From assembly GCA_028874335.1 (NCBI GenBank), contig JAPPJY010000017.1, positions 62,001-126,000 of the forward strand: a stretch of 64,000 bases of DNA. The letters are read 5' to 3'. The stretch comes from Gemmatimonadota bacterium. Lineage in GTDB: Bacteria > Latescibacterota > UBA2968 > GCA-2709665. Shown in pieces: positions 43,642 to 52,154 of the stretch (the first letter of the stretch is position 1; every line of letters starts with the position of its first letter). The notes beneath the pieces were generated by a model. It was not told the DNA's origin. It did no database searches and saw nothing but the letters and a program-made list of their open reading frames with translations. The translations under genes were made by a program, and so were the position numbers.

Positions 43642-44559
43642 ATGGGCATGGACATATTGAAGAGGCTGGATGAGGGCGTCGTTCTGAGCGACGGGGGAAT
43701 GATCATCGAGGCCAGGTGGCGCGGGTACGATACGCCGGCCATGATCCTGGAAGATCCTGATGCGCTGCGCCAGATCCACCAGGATTTCTTTCGGGCCGGA
43801 TCCCACGTGCTGCAGGCGCAGACCTGGTGGACCAGCCGGTCGCAACTCGAACGCCGCTACAAACCGGGCGACACACCGAGCGGTGAAGGCGCGCGTCTGG
43901 AGGAAATCTCCCGTACCGCAATCCGGCTGGCCATCGAGGCCTCCGGCGGCGAAGCCCTGGTCGCCGGCTGCCTGAACCAGACGGCAGCGGGGTCCTGGAC
44001 GGGGCCGTACATCTACCAGCCCGACAATGCCCGGGCGCGCGAGCGGGCGTGTGCGGAGTGGGACGAGCACATTTCCTGGATGGTGGACGCGGGCGCCGGG
44101 CTTCTCATACCGGAAACGTTCGCGCGGCTGGACGAAGCCCGGCTGTGCCTGTCGCGCTGCAAGAAAACCGACGTGCCCGCGATGGTGCTGATGGGCTCGA
44201 GCAGCCGGACGCACGACGGCGCCACGCCGGCGGAGTGCGCGAGGGTCCTGGCGGACGAGGGCGCGGATATCGTCGGCCTGGTCTGCTCCGGCGACTCGAT
44301 GACCATGTGGCCGGGGGTCCAGGCGATGCGGGAGGCGGTGGATATCCCCATCGCCTATCAGCCTCAGGGTTATCGCAATGCAGGCCCCAATAATTCAGTC
44401 ATTCGCGAGTCGATGATCGTCTCGGGCAGCGAGATGGCCCAATACGCGTTGAAGGCCAGGGCCGAGGGTATCAACTTCATCGGCGCGTGCTGCGGCGCGG
44501 GCCCGTCGCACATTCGGGCGATCGCGCAGGCGCTGGGCTGCGAGCGGAATCCGGTTTAA
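43642..44559 (+). CDS. Homocysteine S-methyltransferase family protein (module 2)
   Basis: 305 residues. Zinc ligands C215 (IVGLVCSGD) and C283-C284 (IGACCGAGPSHIRAIAQA) are present. VLSDGGMIIEARWRGYDTP is nearly the same as in the gene at 37125. It has an eight-residue insert at 74-84 (KPGDTPSGEG) and a long loop at 245-265 absent from that copy. It follows the zinc-less paralogue by 122 bases and precedes a GH109-like gene, giving the same order as the first module. AGGAGGGCC precedes the start. Confidence 0.88.
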   Translation: MGMDILKRLDEGVVLSDGGMIIEARWRGYDTPAMILEDPDALRQIHQDFFRAGSHVLQAQTWWTSRSQLERRYKPGDTPSGEGARLEEISRTAIRLAIEASGGEALVAGCLNQTAAGSWTGPYIYQPDNARARERACAEWDEHISWMVDAGAGLLIPETFARLDEARLCLSRCKKTDVPAMVLMGSSSRTHDGATPAECARVLADEGADIVGLVCSGDSMTMWPGVQAMREAVDIPIAYQPQGYRNAGPNNSVIRESMIVSGSEMAQYALKARAEGINFIGACCGAGPSHIRAIAQALGCERNPV

Positions 44560-44654
44560 TGCGGTTGCCAGGGGGCTCTTCATCCGCGCGGCAGCTTCTG
44601 CCGGCGTCGGCGCAGAAATGCCCCCGCGTCACTACAAAACGACGGAGGAATTCT

Positions 44655-45875
44655 ATGGATGAGATCAGAATAGGCGTTGCCGGGCTGGGCCACCGCGGGC
44701 TGCACTGGATCCGGCTGCTTCAGAGCGCCCCGGGTTACCGGATCACGGCCATCTACGACTGGATCGAGCCGCTCCAGGAGCGGGCGCTGGCGGAGATTGC
44801 CTATCGCGACGACGTGAAGGTGTTCAGCAACTACTACGATTTTCTGGCGTACGATGGGATGGACGCGGTGGGTCTGGTGGTAAGGCAGCTGGAGCAGGGA
44901 ACCATGGCCGCAGAGGCGCTTGAGGCGGGCAAGCACGTCAACGCCGAGGTGCCTGGGGCCCATACGATGGAGGAATGCTGGCGTATCGTCACGAACGTGG
45001 AGCGGACGGGGCTGGTGTACAGCCTGGCGGAGCAGACGCGGTTCTGGGGGTTCGTGGACGGCTGGAAGAAGCTGGTGGACGACGGGATGCTGGGAAAGAT
45101 CACGTACGCGGAAGGACAGTACCTGGGTTACTACGGCACCCATCAGTGGTTCCAGGATTACAATACCGGCAAGAATTACCCGGTTGAAGCGCTTGCCGAC
45201 CACCCGGATGCCGAACCCGCCAGTCCGCAATACCTGCCGTACATCATCTCCGCTTCGTACGATCTGAGCATATTGCTGAAGATCCTGGACGACCGCGTGA
45301 TCGAGGTAACGGCAATGAGCACCAGGCCGCCCAGCTATACGACGCCGGAGATGCTCAACGCGGATATTCAGGTGGCGCTGATGAAGACGGAGAACGACAC
45401 GCTGATCCGGATGCTGAACGGGTTCAACCAGCCCAGGCCGCACGGTGACCACCACTGGTGGCAGATGATCGGCACGAAGGGAAGCGTGGAGTGGCGGCGG
45501 TCCGGAAAGGAAAAGCCGAAACTGTGGCTGGCGGACACGCAGATGAACGACTGGATGGAGGTCGACTGGCAGTACCGGCGGACCGACGCGCCCCCGGAGG
45601 CGCGGGGAAGCGGCCACGGCGACGCCGACTACTACGTGCACATGTATTTCAGAGACGCCATCCTCAAGGGAGAGGCGCTCGAGTACGACGTGTACCGGGT
45701 GATGGACTCGATGGCCCCGGCGGTGCTGGCCGTGGATTCGATCGAGGAAGGCTCCAGGGTCGTCAGGGTCCCGGACTTCCGGCCCGGCGCGGATCGTCCC
45801 TCGGGACAGATGCCGGCGGATCTGGGCGGGATCGGTGGGCGCATTCACCTGACGAAGATGCCGGGGAGGCAGTGA
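44655..45875 (+). CDS. Gfo/Idh/MocA-family protein, GH109-like (module 2)
   Basis: 406 residues, a close paralogue of 38838. RIGVAGLGHRGLHWIRLL begins the Rossmann fold, AEVPGAHTMEECWRIV replaces EKP, and PHGDHHWWQMIGTKGS and RGSGHGDADYY are conserved. The C-terminal tail is about eight residues longer (GGRIHLTKMPGRQ). GGAGGAATT precedes ATG 44655. Its stop overlaps the next start by one base (TGATG), so the FG-GAP protein is coupled to it. The strict conservation between the two copies argues for the same chemistry on different substrates. Confidence 0.85.
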   Translation: MDEIRIGVAGLGHRGLHWIRLLQSAPGYRITAIYDWIEPLQERALAEIAYRDDVKVFSNYYDFLAYDGMDAVGLVVRQLEQGTMAAEALEAGKHVNAEVPGAHTMEECWRIVTNVERTGLVYSLAEQTRFWGFVDGWKKLVDDGMLGKITYAEGQYLGYYGTHQWFQDYNTGKNYPVEALADHPDAEPASPQYLPYIISASYDLSILLKILDDRVIEVTAMSTRPPSYTTPEMLNADIQVALMKTENDTLIRMLNGFNQPRPHGDHHWWQMIGTKGSVEWRRSGKEKPKLWLADTQMNDWMEVDWQYRRTDAPPEARGSGHGDADYYVHMYFRDAILKGEALEYDVYRVMDSMAPAVLAVDSIEEGSRVVRVPDFRPGADRPSGQMPADLGGIGGRIHLTKMPGRQ

Positions 45876-47209
45876 TGGCGCGTTTCGATTTACGGGCGTT
45901 CTGGCCGGGAATGGTCGCGGCCGTTGCCTGCGCCGTCGCCGTACCCGCCGCCGCCCAGGTCCCTCCCGAGATTCTGGCCCTCAGCCCCGATGTCAGGGGA
46001 TTGGGCGCCGATGCGGCCGCGAAATGGAGGTCCGTCGATCTGCGTGACGGCGAGGGCGGAACGCTCGCGGGGACCAATTCCTACGGCATACACGCGGCCG
46101 ATTTCGACCGGGACGGCGACCTGGACCTCGTCGTGGCCTTTCAATCGGGCGGGGAAAAGATCCCGGACGAGGACCGTGAGTACGGCACGGTCTATTGGCT
46201 GGAGAACCTGGCCGCCCCGCCGGATTCAGGATTGGCGTTTCGTATCCATCTGCTGGATGACCGGCAGGTCACGCCGAAAGACGCCGTTGTGGTACGTCGC
46301 ACTGCCGGAGGGAGCACGGCCGTCGTGGTCCCGTGCTATTTGTCGGGCGAGACCGTGATATACGAGACGTCCGATGGGGAGCGTTGGACAAAGCTCAGCC
46401 TCAGGTCGAAAGCGCTCGAGCTTCCGGTCAGGGCCGTGGTTGCGGACGTCGACGGAGACGACCTCGACGACATTGTAGTCACCTCCATCTCGGAGTCGGG
46501 CCGCAAAGTGGGGTGGTTTCGTCAGAACAGCAGCGAATCGGAGCCCTGGGAAGCAATGCCGATTCGCGTGAACCTGCCTCCCATCATCGGCGTGGACGCG
46601 GGCGACGTGGACCTGGACGGGGATTTGGACCTTGTGTGCGCCTCTGAGTACGCGTCCCGGCCGTTTCTCCTGATCAATACCGATGGAAAGGGGACCGACT
46701 GGAAGCGGGATTCCATCCGCGTGGAATCGCCCGATTCGGTGCGGCGATGGGTCGCGCGCTTTTCCGACAAACCCCTCTCCCAGGTCCACGCGCGATTTGC
46801 GGACCTCGACGGGGACGGGGACCTGGACTGTGTCGAGACCAGTCTCAGAAACGGGTATCTGGCATGGCGGGAGCGCCTGGGATCCGGGAAGGAGTGGAAA
46901 TTCCATAAGATTACCGGTGGCCTCGGCCACGCGTATTCCTTCGACATCGGAGACGTGGACAGGGACGGGCGATTGGATATCGTGGTGCCCTCCGAAGGGG
47001 GAGACGGGGTCTACGTATTCCGGAACGTCAGGGGAGATGGAACCATGTGGGAGGCGACGCGCCTCGGCGAAGGCGAGGGCCTCAACTGGCCGAATATCGT
47101 CCGTCTCGCGGATCTGGACGGTGACGGTTACGACGATGTCATGTCCACGGATTGGGGGACCAGGGCCGTCGTCTGGATCAATCCGTTAGCCCCAATTCGT
47201 AGAAAATAG
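45875..47209 (+). CDS. Secreted FG-GAP/VCBS-repeat protein
   Basis: 444 residues. Signal peptide MVAAVACAVAVPAAA|QVPPE. Calcium-loop repeats of the FG-GAP/VCBS type follow: DFDRDGDLDLVVAF, DVDGDDLDDIVVTS, DVDLDGDLDLVCAS, DLDGDGDLDCVETS, DVDRDGRLDIVVPS and DLDGDGYDDVMSTD, together giving a propeller. No ASPIC domain is present, unlike the protein at 12060. It would be exported and could bind glycans on the cell surface. It sits inside the module between the GH109-like gene and the DUF6785-type gene, and a terminator-like hairpin follows. Confidence 0.85.
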   Translation: MARFDLRAFWPGMVAAVACAVAVPAAAQVPPEILALSPDVRGLGADAAAKWRSVDLRDGEGGTLAGTNSYGIHAADFDRDGDLDLVVAFQSGGEKIPDEDREYGTVYWLENLAAPPDSGLAFRIHLLDDRQVTPKDAVVVRRTAGGSTAVVVPCYLSGETVIYETSDGERWTKLSLRSKALELPVRAVVADVDGDDLDDIVVTSISESGRKVGWFRQNSSESEPWEAMPIRVNLPPIIGVDAGDVDLDGDLDLVCASEYASRPFLLINTDGKGTDWKRDSIRVESPDSVRRWVARFSDKPLSQVHARFADLDGDGDLDCVETSLRNGYLAWRERLGSGKEWKFHKITGGLGHAYSFDIGDVDRDGRLDIVVPSEGGDGVYVFRNVRGDGTMWEATRLGEGEGLNWPNIVRLADLDGDGYDDVMSTDWGTRAVVWINPLAPIRRK

Positions 47210-47238
47210 CAACGCGGCGACGCGACGAAGACCACGTG

Positions 47239-47378
47239 AAACGGGGCGTAAAGGTCGTCCAAAAGGACGTTTTTTCCGTTCACGTCCAGTGACCTGGTGT
47301 ATCCTGGTAATCAGCAGTCTAATCGCCTTTATCAGCTTGCATATATTCGGTTTTACGTCCCCGAAAAATGACGAATCA
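47239..47378. repeat. Interspersed repeat family E, copy 2
   Basis: The inverted counterpart of 8133-8273. It carries the phrases ACCTGGTGTATCCTGGTAAT and GCATATATTCGGTTTTACGTC. Its hairpin region looks like a functional terminator. Confidence 0.75.
47256..47275 (+). terminator. Rho-independent terminator (inside repeat E)
   Basis: CGTCC, loop AAAA, GGACG, then TTTTTT: a compact stem with an uninterrupted T-run 47 bases after the FG-GAP stop. It is embedded in the mobile-looking repeat E. Confidence 0.65.
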
Positions 47379-47417
47379 AGGTCGGCTCCCGCAAAGGATG
47401 ACCATGAGTAACGTATC

Positions 47418-49397
47418 GTGAGAGGCGAGAAACAGCCGGAAGCGCGGGTGACGCTTCGGTCGATCGTAATCGGTCTGTGCATTGCGATGGCCATGAGCGT
47501 GCTGGCCTGTACGGCCCGTTACATCCAGAAGGGGTCGTACATGATGGTCGCCCAGATTCCGATGGGCGTGCTGCTGCTGTGCCTTTTGTCGATTCTGGGA
47601 TGCGCCTTGCTCGCCAGAAGGTTCGGGACCGCTTTCGTTCTGTCGCCGTCTGAATGGATCACGGTCTTCAGCATGGGGGTCATCAGCGCCATCGGGCCCA
47701 ACTACGGGGTCAGCGGGTACCTGGTGGGCATGATGGCGTCCCCGCACTATTTCGCGACGCCGGAGAACCGGTGGACCGAGTACCTCCACCCGCACCTGCC
47801 TGGATGGCTGATCCCGACGAACGATAGCCGGGCGATGTCCTGGTTCTATGAAGGGCTGCCGGGTCGAGCGTCGATTCCCTGGGACGTCTGGGGACTTCCG
47901 CTGATCTGGTGGCTCGCTTTTGTTTTTGTGCTGGGTTTTGCATGTATCTGTATTTCCGTTCTCCTGCACCGCCAGTGGGCCGACCATGAAAAGCTGGTGT
48001 ACCCGGCGCTGGCTCCGGTTCTGGAGATGGCATCGCGGGCCGGGTCCGGAGAGAGGTGGCTACCGGAGTTCATGAAGGGGAAGGTGTTCTGGGCCGGATT
48101 CGCGCTGACGTCGATCGTCTTCTGGTGGAACATGGTCGCCTGGTTCTACCCGATGGCCCCCAGCTTCCCCACGGCAACCGGTCGCTTCATCTGGGACCTC
48201 CTTCCGGAAGAGTATCCTCCGTTTTTCATCTTTCTCAGCACACCCGTCATCTGCTTTTCCTATTTCGCGAGCCTCGACGTGCTCTTCAGCATCTGGTTCT
48301 TCGACTTCGTGTACATGATCGAAGCGGGCGCGTTGAATCGCATAGGAATCGTCGCCACATCGCCGCACTACGGTGCAGGGCCCTATACGACCACGACCTA
48401 CAAATGGCAGGCGGCCGGAGCGTTCGTGTCGCTGGTTTTCTGGTGGATCTGGATCTCCCGGCACCACCTGCGCGAAGTCGTCCGGAGCGCACTTCACGCG
48501 CGCGGGTCTTCGCCCGGCGTCGGCCGGGAATTACTCTCCTATCGGGCAGCGCTGATCGGCCTTCTGGGCAGCTGCGTTTACATCGCGGCTTTTCTGGTGC
48601 GAATAGGGGTCGAAGCCGGGATGATCGCCCTGCTGATTCCGACGATGTTCATCGCCTATCTCTTCGTGGCCAAGGTCGTGGCCGATTCGGGCATCATCTA
48701 TATCCAGCCGCCCGCGTCCGCATGGGAACTCTCGGGCGCGCTGGTTGGCGGCGCGGGAGCCCTGAATGCGTCCACGCGCGCGACCTTCGGCATGCTGTCA
48801 TTCACCGTCAGCCATCCCAGGAGCTTCATCATGCCGCTGGTCGCGCAGATCAACCGCCTGGGCGATTTCGTCGGAAGGGACAAACGCCGGCTGTTCTGGG
48901 GCGTGTTCGCGGCATTTGTCGTGGGGGTGATCAGCTCGACGTTGTACACGATCTGGCTGGGATACCACGTGGGCGCCTACAATTTCCGACCCAACTGGCT
49001 GATCATCCACGAAGGCGAATGGCAGTACGGGATGACCGTAAACGAGATCCTGAACCCGGCGAGGATGCAGGCGATCGATTACTGGTTTCTGCTGATCGGC
49101 GCCGTGGCGATGGTCCTTGTGAATCTGATGCGCTACCGGTTCGCCAGGTGGCCGTTACACCCGATCGGGTTTGCGCTGTCCGGCATCCCGGCGGCGCGCC
49201 GCATGGGGTCCACGCTCCTGGTGGCATGGCTGGTGAAGCTGATCATGCTGAAGACGGGCGGGGTGGCGTTCTACCGGCGGTCGATGCCGTTTTTCCTGGG
49301 GATGCTCGTGGGATACATCCTCGCCGTGACGGCGGGGATGGTCGTGGACGCAATATGGTTTCCGAATCGGGGGCACGTCGTCCACAAATGGTATTGA
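47418..49397 (+). CDS. Polytopic membrane protein, DUF6785/DUF6784 type (module 2)
   Basis: 659 residues, a paralogue of the protein at 40050. Shared landmarks are GVSGYLVGMMASPHYFATPENRW, HRQWADHEKLVYPALAPVLEMA, VVADSGIIYIQPPA and FTVSHPRSFIMPLVAQINRLGDF. About twelve or more membrane spans; probable transporter. The start is a GTG that overlaps the stop of a five-codon reading frame (ATG 47404, TGA 47419-47421). AAAGGATG lies before that ATG, so ribosomes may load there and re-initiate at the GTG. Alternatively a frameshift has separated the original ATG. The terminator upstream may uncouple it from the rest of the module. Confidence 0.75.
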   Translation: MRGEKQPEARVTLRSIVIGLCIAMAMSVLACTARYIQKGSYMMVAQIPMGVLLLCLLSILGCALLARRFGTAFVLSPSEWITVFSMGVISAIGPNYGVSGYLVGMMASPHYFATPENRWTEYLHPHLPGWLIPTNDSRAMSWFYEGLPGRASIPWDVWGLPLIWWLAFVFVLGFACICISVLLHRQWADHEKLVYPALAPVLEMASRAGSGERWLPEFMKGKVFWAGFALTSIVFWWNMVAWFYPMAPSFPTATGRFIWDLLPEEYPPFFIFLSTPVICFSYFASLDVLFSIWFFDFVYMIEAGALNRIGIVATSPHYGAGPYTTTTYKWQAAGAFVSLVFWWIWISRHHLREVVRSALHARGSSPGVGRELLSYRAALIGLLGSCVYIAAFLVRIGVEAGMIALLIPTMFIAYLFVAKVVADSGIIYIQPPASAWELSGALVGGAGALNASTRATFGMLSFTVSHPRSFIMPLVAQINRLGDFVGRDKRRLFWGVFAAFVVGVISSTLYTIWLGYHVGAYNFRPNWLIIHEGEWQYGMTVNEILNPARMQAIDYWFLLIGAVAMVLVNLMRYRFARWPLHPIGFALSGIPAARRMGSTLLVAWLVKLIMLKTGGVAFYRRSMPFFLGMLVGYILAVTAGMVVDAIWFPNRGHVVHKWY

Positions 49398-49607
49398 TTC
49401 CCTGAATAGCAACCCGGATGGGCTTTTTCGATGGGCTGGCAGATGCCCATTCCCTAAGCGGTCGTCTCGCGTCTTTGCGCTTGACAGGAGGTGACCGGAT
49501 ATTAACTTGAAGAACGAGTAAGGACACCGATGAAGCACGGGAAATGCTTGAGTTATTGACGATTCGGAAAGGAGGAAGGGCGCGTTTTTCTCCCGCGTAA
49601 AGAGGGG

Positions 49608-50777
49608 GTGTTTGCGCCCGGTTTCATGGAAATTCGAGAGGTGCCCTTCGGATCCATGGGAGGGGTCTATGAGCAGGACGACGTCGATGCGGTCAACCGG
49701 CTGCTCGCTGGCGTTGCTGAGTCGGAAGGCACGTTCTTCCCGCTCCCCGAAGAGAATGACTTTCAGAATGCGTTCGCCGCGCACGAGGGCGCCCGAAAGG
49801 CGATAGCGGTCAACTCCTGCGGTACGGGCCTGGACTGCTGCATGATGGCGCTGGACGTCGGCCCGGGCGACGAGGTGATAACGACCCCGCTCACCTTTGT
49901 CTGCACGGCCGGTACCGCCATTGCCAGGGGCGCGCGGGTGGTGCTTGCCGACGTCGACCCGGTGAGTCTGAATCTGGACCCCCGGACGGTAAGGGAGAAG
50001 ATCACGGAGCGCACCCGGGCGATCATTCCGGTGCACTTTGCCGGCCTCGCCTGCGACGTGGACGCATTCGACCGGATTTCCGGGGAGACGGGCGTTCCGG
50101 TTATTTACGATGCGGCGCACGCGGTCGGTACCAGATTCCGGGGGGAGCCCGTCGGCGGACGGGGAAAGGCCTCGTGTTACAGTTTTCAGAGCAACAAGAA
50201 TATGACGTGTCTGGGGGAGGGGGGCGCGGTGACCACGGACGACGAGGATTTCGCGGAACAGGTCCGGCAGTTGAAGACATTCGGATACGTCTACGGGGGA
50301 AGCGGGACACGGGTGGTCCGGGTCGGGTTCAACTACCGGATGACCAAACCCCAATACGCGGTTGGGCTAACCCAGTTGGCCAAGATCGACCGTGTGATTC
50401 AGGACCGCCGCGACCGGATGGTCCGTCTCAACGCGCTGCTGGCCGACGTCGACGAGGTCATTCTGCCCGCCGGACACGGCCCCGATCACGGGAGCCATCT
50501 GCACGTGATCCGGCTGGACACCGATGCCGTGGAGTTCAACACGGACGCGTTCGTCGCTCACCTGAAAGATCGATATCAGGTGGGAACCGCAAAGCACTAC
50601 CCGCCGCTGTGGACCTGGGACGCCCTTCAGGAACTCGGGTACAACGGCGACGGATGTCCGGTCGCGGCCAGGGTCTGCGAACAGGTCGTGAGTACGCCGG
50701 TGTTCCCGGGTACGACCGATGAGGATCTCGAATATATCGCCTGGGCGATCAAGCAGACGATTTCGGATTTGGGCTAG
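49608..50777 (+). CDS. DegT/DnrJ/EryC1/StrS-family PLP aminotransferase
   Basis: About 389 residues. The PLP-binding lysine is K197 in SFQSNKNMTCLGEGGAV, the usual SF...K..T.GEGG site of the family, and D168 in IYDAAHAVG pairs with the cofactor nitrogen. The family makes amino sugars by transamination of nucleotide-linked keto sugars, or acts on related cyclitols. Start choice is uncertain: GTG 49608 follows AGAGGG closely, and ATG 49626 (MEIREVPFG) is equally consistent with family length. Next on the strand is a Gfo/Idh/MocA gene, an association common in amino-sugar synthesis (oxidation then transamination). The nucleotide sugar is unknown. Confidence 0.9.
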   Translation: MFAPGFMEIREVPFGSMGGVYEQDDVDAVNRLLAGVAESEGTFFPLPEENDFQNAFAAHEGARKAIAVNSCGTGLDCCMMALDVGPGDEVITTPLTFVCTAGTAIARGARVVLADVDPVSLNLDPRTVREKITERTRAIIPVHFAGLACDVDAFDRISGETGVPVIYDAAHAVGTRFRGEPVGGRGKASCYSFQSNKNMTCLGEGGAVTTDDEDFAEQVRQLKTFGYVYGGSGTRVVRVGFNYRMTKPQYAVGLTQLAKIDRVIQDRRDRMVRLNALLADVDEVILPAGHGPDHGSHLHVIRLDTDAVEFNTDAFVAHLKDRYQVGTAKHYPPLWTWDALQELGYNGDGCPVAARVCEQVVSTPVFPGTTDEDLEYIAWAIKQTISDLG

Positions 50778-50788
50778 TACCAGAATCC

Positions 50789-50893
50789 GGGCGCCCACAA
50801 GGGACGCCCCTACAAATGCATCGTCGGTGCGGAACCCGGAGAGTTCAATTCGTGGATGTTTCGTATTGTAGGGGCGTCCCTTGTGGGCGCCCG
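50789..50893. repeat. Interspersed repeat family C, full copy
   Basis: The terminal inverted repeats CGGGCGCCCACAAGGGACGC... and ...GCGTCCCTTGTGGGCGCCCG are 27 bp and perfect, around a 50-base core that shares AGTTCAATTCGTGGA with the copies at 4509 and 4732. It fills nearly all of the gap between the aminotransferase and the next gene. Confidence 0.8.
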
Positions 50894-50915
50894 TAATAAA
50901 TGCCTGGGAGGGATG

Positions 50916-51911
50916 ATGGACAACGTGAGGTGGCTTCTGGTGGGCGCCGGGGATATCGCCCGGAAGCGGGTTGCCGCGGCCCTGGCGGGTTCCTCGAATT
51001 CGGAACTGGTGGCGGTGTGCGATATGGTACAGGATAACGCCCGCGCGCTGGCGTCCGAATACGACCTGTCCGAAGTCTACGCCAATCTGGATGAGGCCCT
51101 GGAGAAGACGTCGGCGGACGCGGTCTACGTCGCAACGCCCGTGTGGCTGCACGTGCCTCACGCGGTTCAGGCCCTCGAAGCGGACAAGCACGTGCTTGTG
51201 GAAAAGCCCCTGGGCGTGACCGGCGAGGAATGTGCAAGCGCTATCCAGGCGGCCGGGCGCAGCGACAGGCTGGCCGGGTGTTCCTATTTTCGGCGGCTTT
51301 TCCCGGCGTATCTCCAGGCGCGGGAGATGATCCGGAACGGCGAATTCGGCCAGGTCCTCCTCGTACGCATCGTCTACTTTTCCTGGTTCAGCCCCGCGGA
51401 TGACGATCCGAAACGCTGGCGCGTCTTCCGGGAGCGGTCCGGCGGCGGCCCGATCAGCGATATGGGCACGCACATGTTCGACGTGATGATCGGGCTCCTG
51501 GGGATGCCGGTTTCGGTTTACGCCCGGTGCGAGAACCTGGTGCAGAAGTGGGACGTGGAGGACTGTGCGAGCATCGTCATGAAACTTGATAGCGGCGCAT
51601 TGGTCACGGCGTCATTCAGCTGGAGTTCGCAGACCTGGCGGCACGAGTTTGAGATCGTCGGGTCCGAGGCCAAGGTGTACTGGCATCCCTACGATTCGGG
51701 CGAGGTCGTCAAGACGGTGGGCCGGCAGGTGGATACGCTGGAACTGACGCCCGACGACAACGTACACGGCCCGGTCGTCCAGGATTTCGTCGACGCGGTT
51801 CGGGATGGCCGCCAGCCGGTCTGCCCGCTCGGCGAAGCGGCGAAGACCAACGCGCTGCTGGATGCGATCTATCGCTCCGCGGTGGAGCATCGCGAGGTCC
51901 GTTTGGGTTGA
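50916..51911 (+). CDS. Gfo/Idh/MocA-family oxidoreductase (canonical)
   Basis: About 331 residues. WLLVGAGDIARKRVA begins the Rossmann fold, and LVEKPLGVTGEECASAIQ carries the intact EKP motif, so this is the only paralogue in the window with the catalytic lysine. SDMGTHMFDVM supplies the conserved D...H segment of sugar dehydrogenases. It is likely an NAD(P)-dependent oxidation or reduction of a sugar or inositol, in the cytoplasm. Paired with the DegT enzyme upstream it could form a keto-then-amino step. Two adjacent ATGs (50913, 50916) follow TGGGAGGG; the second has better spacing. Confidence 0.9.
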   Translation: MDNVRWLLVGAGDIARKRVAAALAGSSNSELVAVCDMVQDNARALASEYDLSEVYANLDEALEKTSADAVYVATPVWLHVPHAVQALEADKHVLVEKPLGVTGEECASAIQAAGRSDRLAGCSYFRRLFPAYLQAREMIRNGEFGQVLLVRIVYFSWFSPADDDPKRWRVFRERSGGGPISDMGTHMFDVMIGLLGMPVSVYARCENLVQKWDVEDCASIVMKLDSGALVTASFSWSSQTWRHEFEIVGSEAKVYWHPYDSGEVVKTVGRQVDTLELTPDDNVHGPVVQDFVDAVRDGRQPVCPLGEAAKTNALLDAIYRSAVEHREVRLG

Positions 51912-51980
51912 GGGCACTCTTTCCTAAAGCGGCGGCGTGCAGTTCAACCGGCAAGGCGGAAGCCCGCGCGACCCTGGATC

Positions 51981-52000
51981 ACTCCCCCTTGAGGGGGAGT
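51981..52000. repeat. 8-bp stem hairpin without T-run
   Basis: ACTCCCCC TTGA GGGGGAGT. It is followed by GAGCCTGTCGAAGGGTCGAAC, a phrase resembling a widespread intergenic repeat. It could stop transcription after the oxidoreductase gene, but no poly-T follows. The rest of 51912-52154 shows nothing coding. Confidence 0.5.
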
Positions 52001-52154
52001 CGCAGAAGCCGAGCCTGTTCCATGAGCCTGTCGAAGGGTCGAACAGCAGGCGACGGCTGATGCGGTGGGGGGATGTCAATGCTCTTTGTGCAGAAACACC
52101 AGCGTTGGATCCTCGACCCGTAACGGTCTCGTCGCCACGCCACCAGGAATGCCC

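Noticed and set aside
49413-49428. CCC GGAT GGG CTTTTT as terminator after the second DUF6785-type gene
   Set aside because: The stem is only three base pairs, too weak to support the call.
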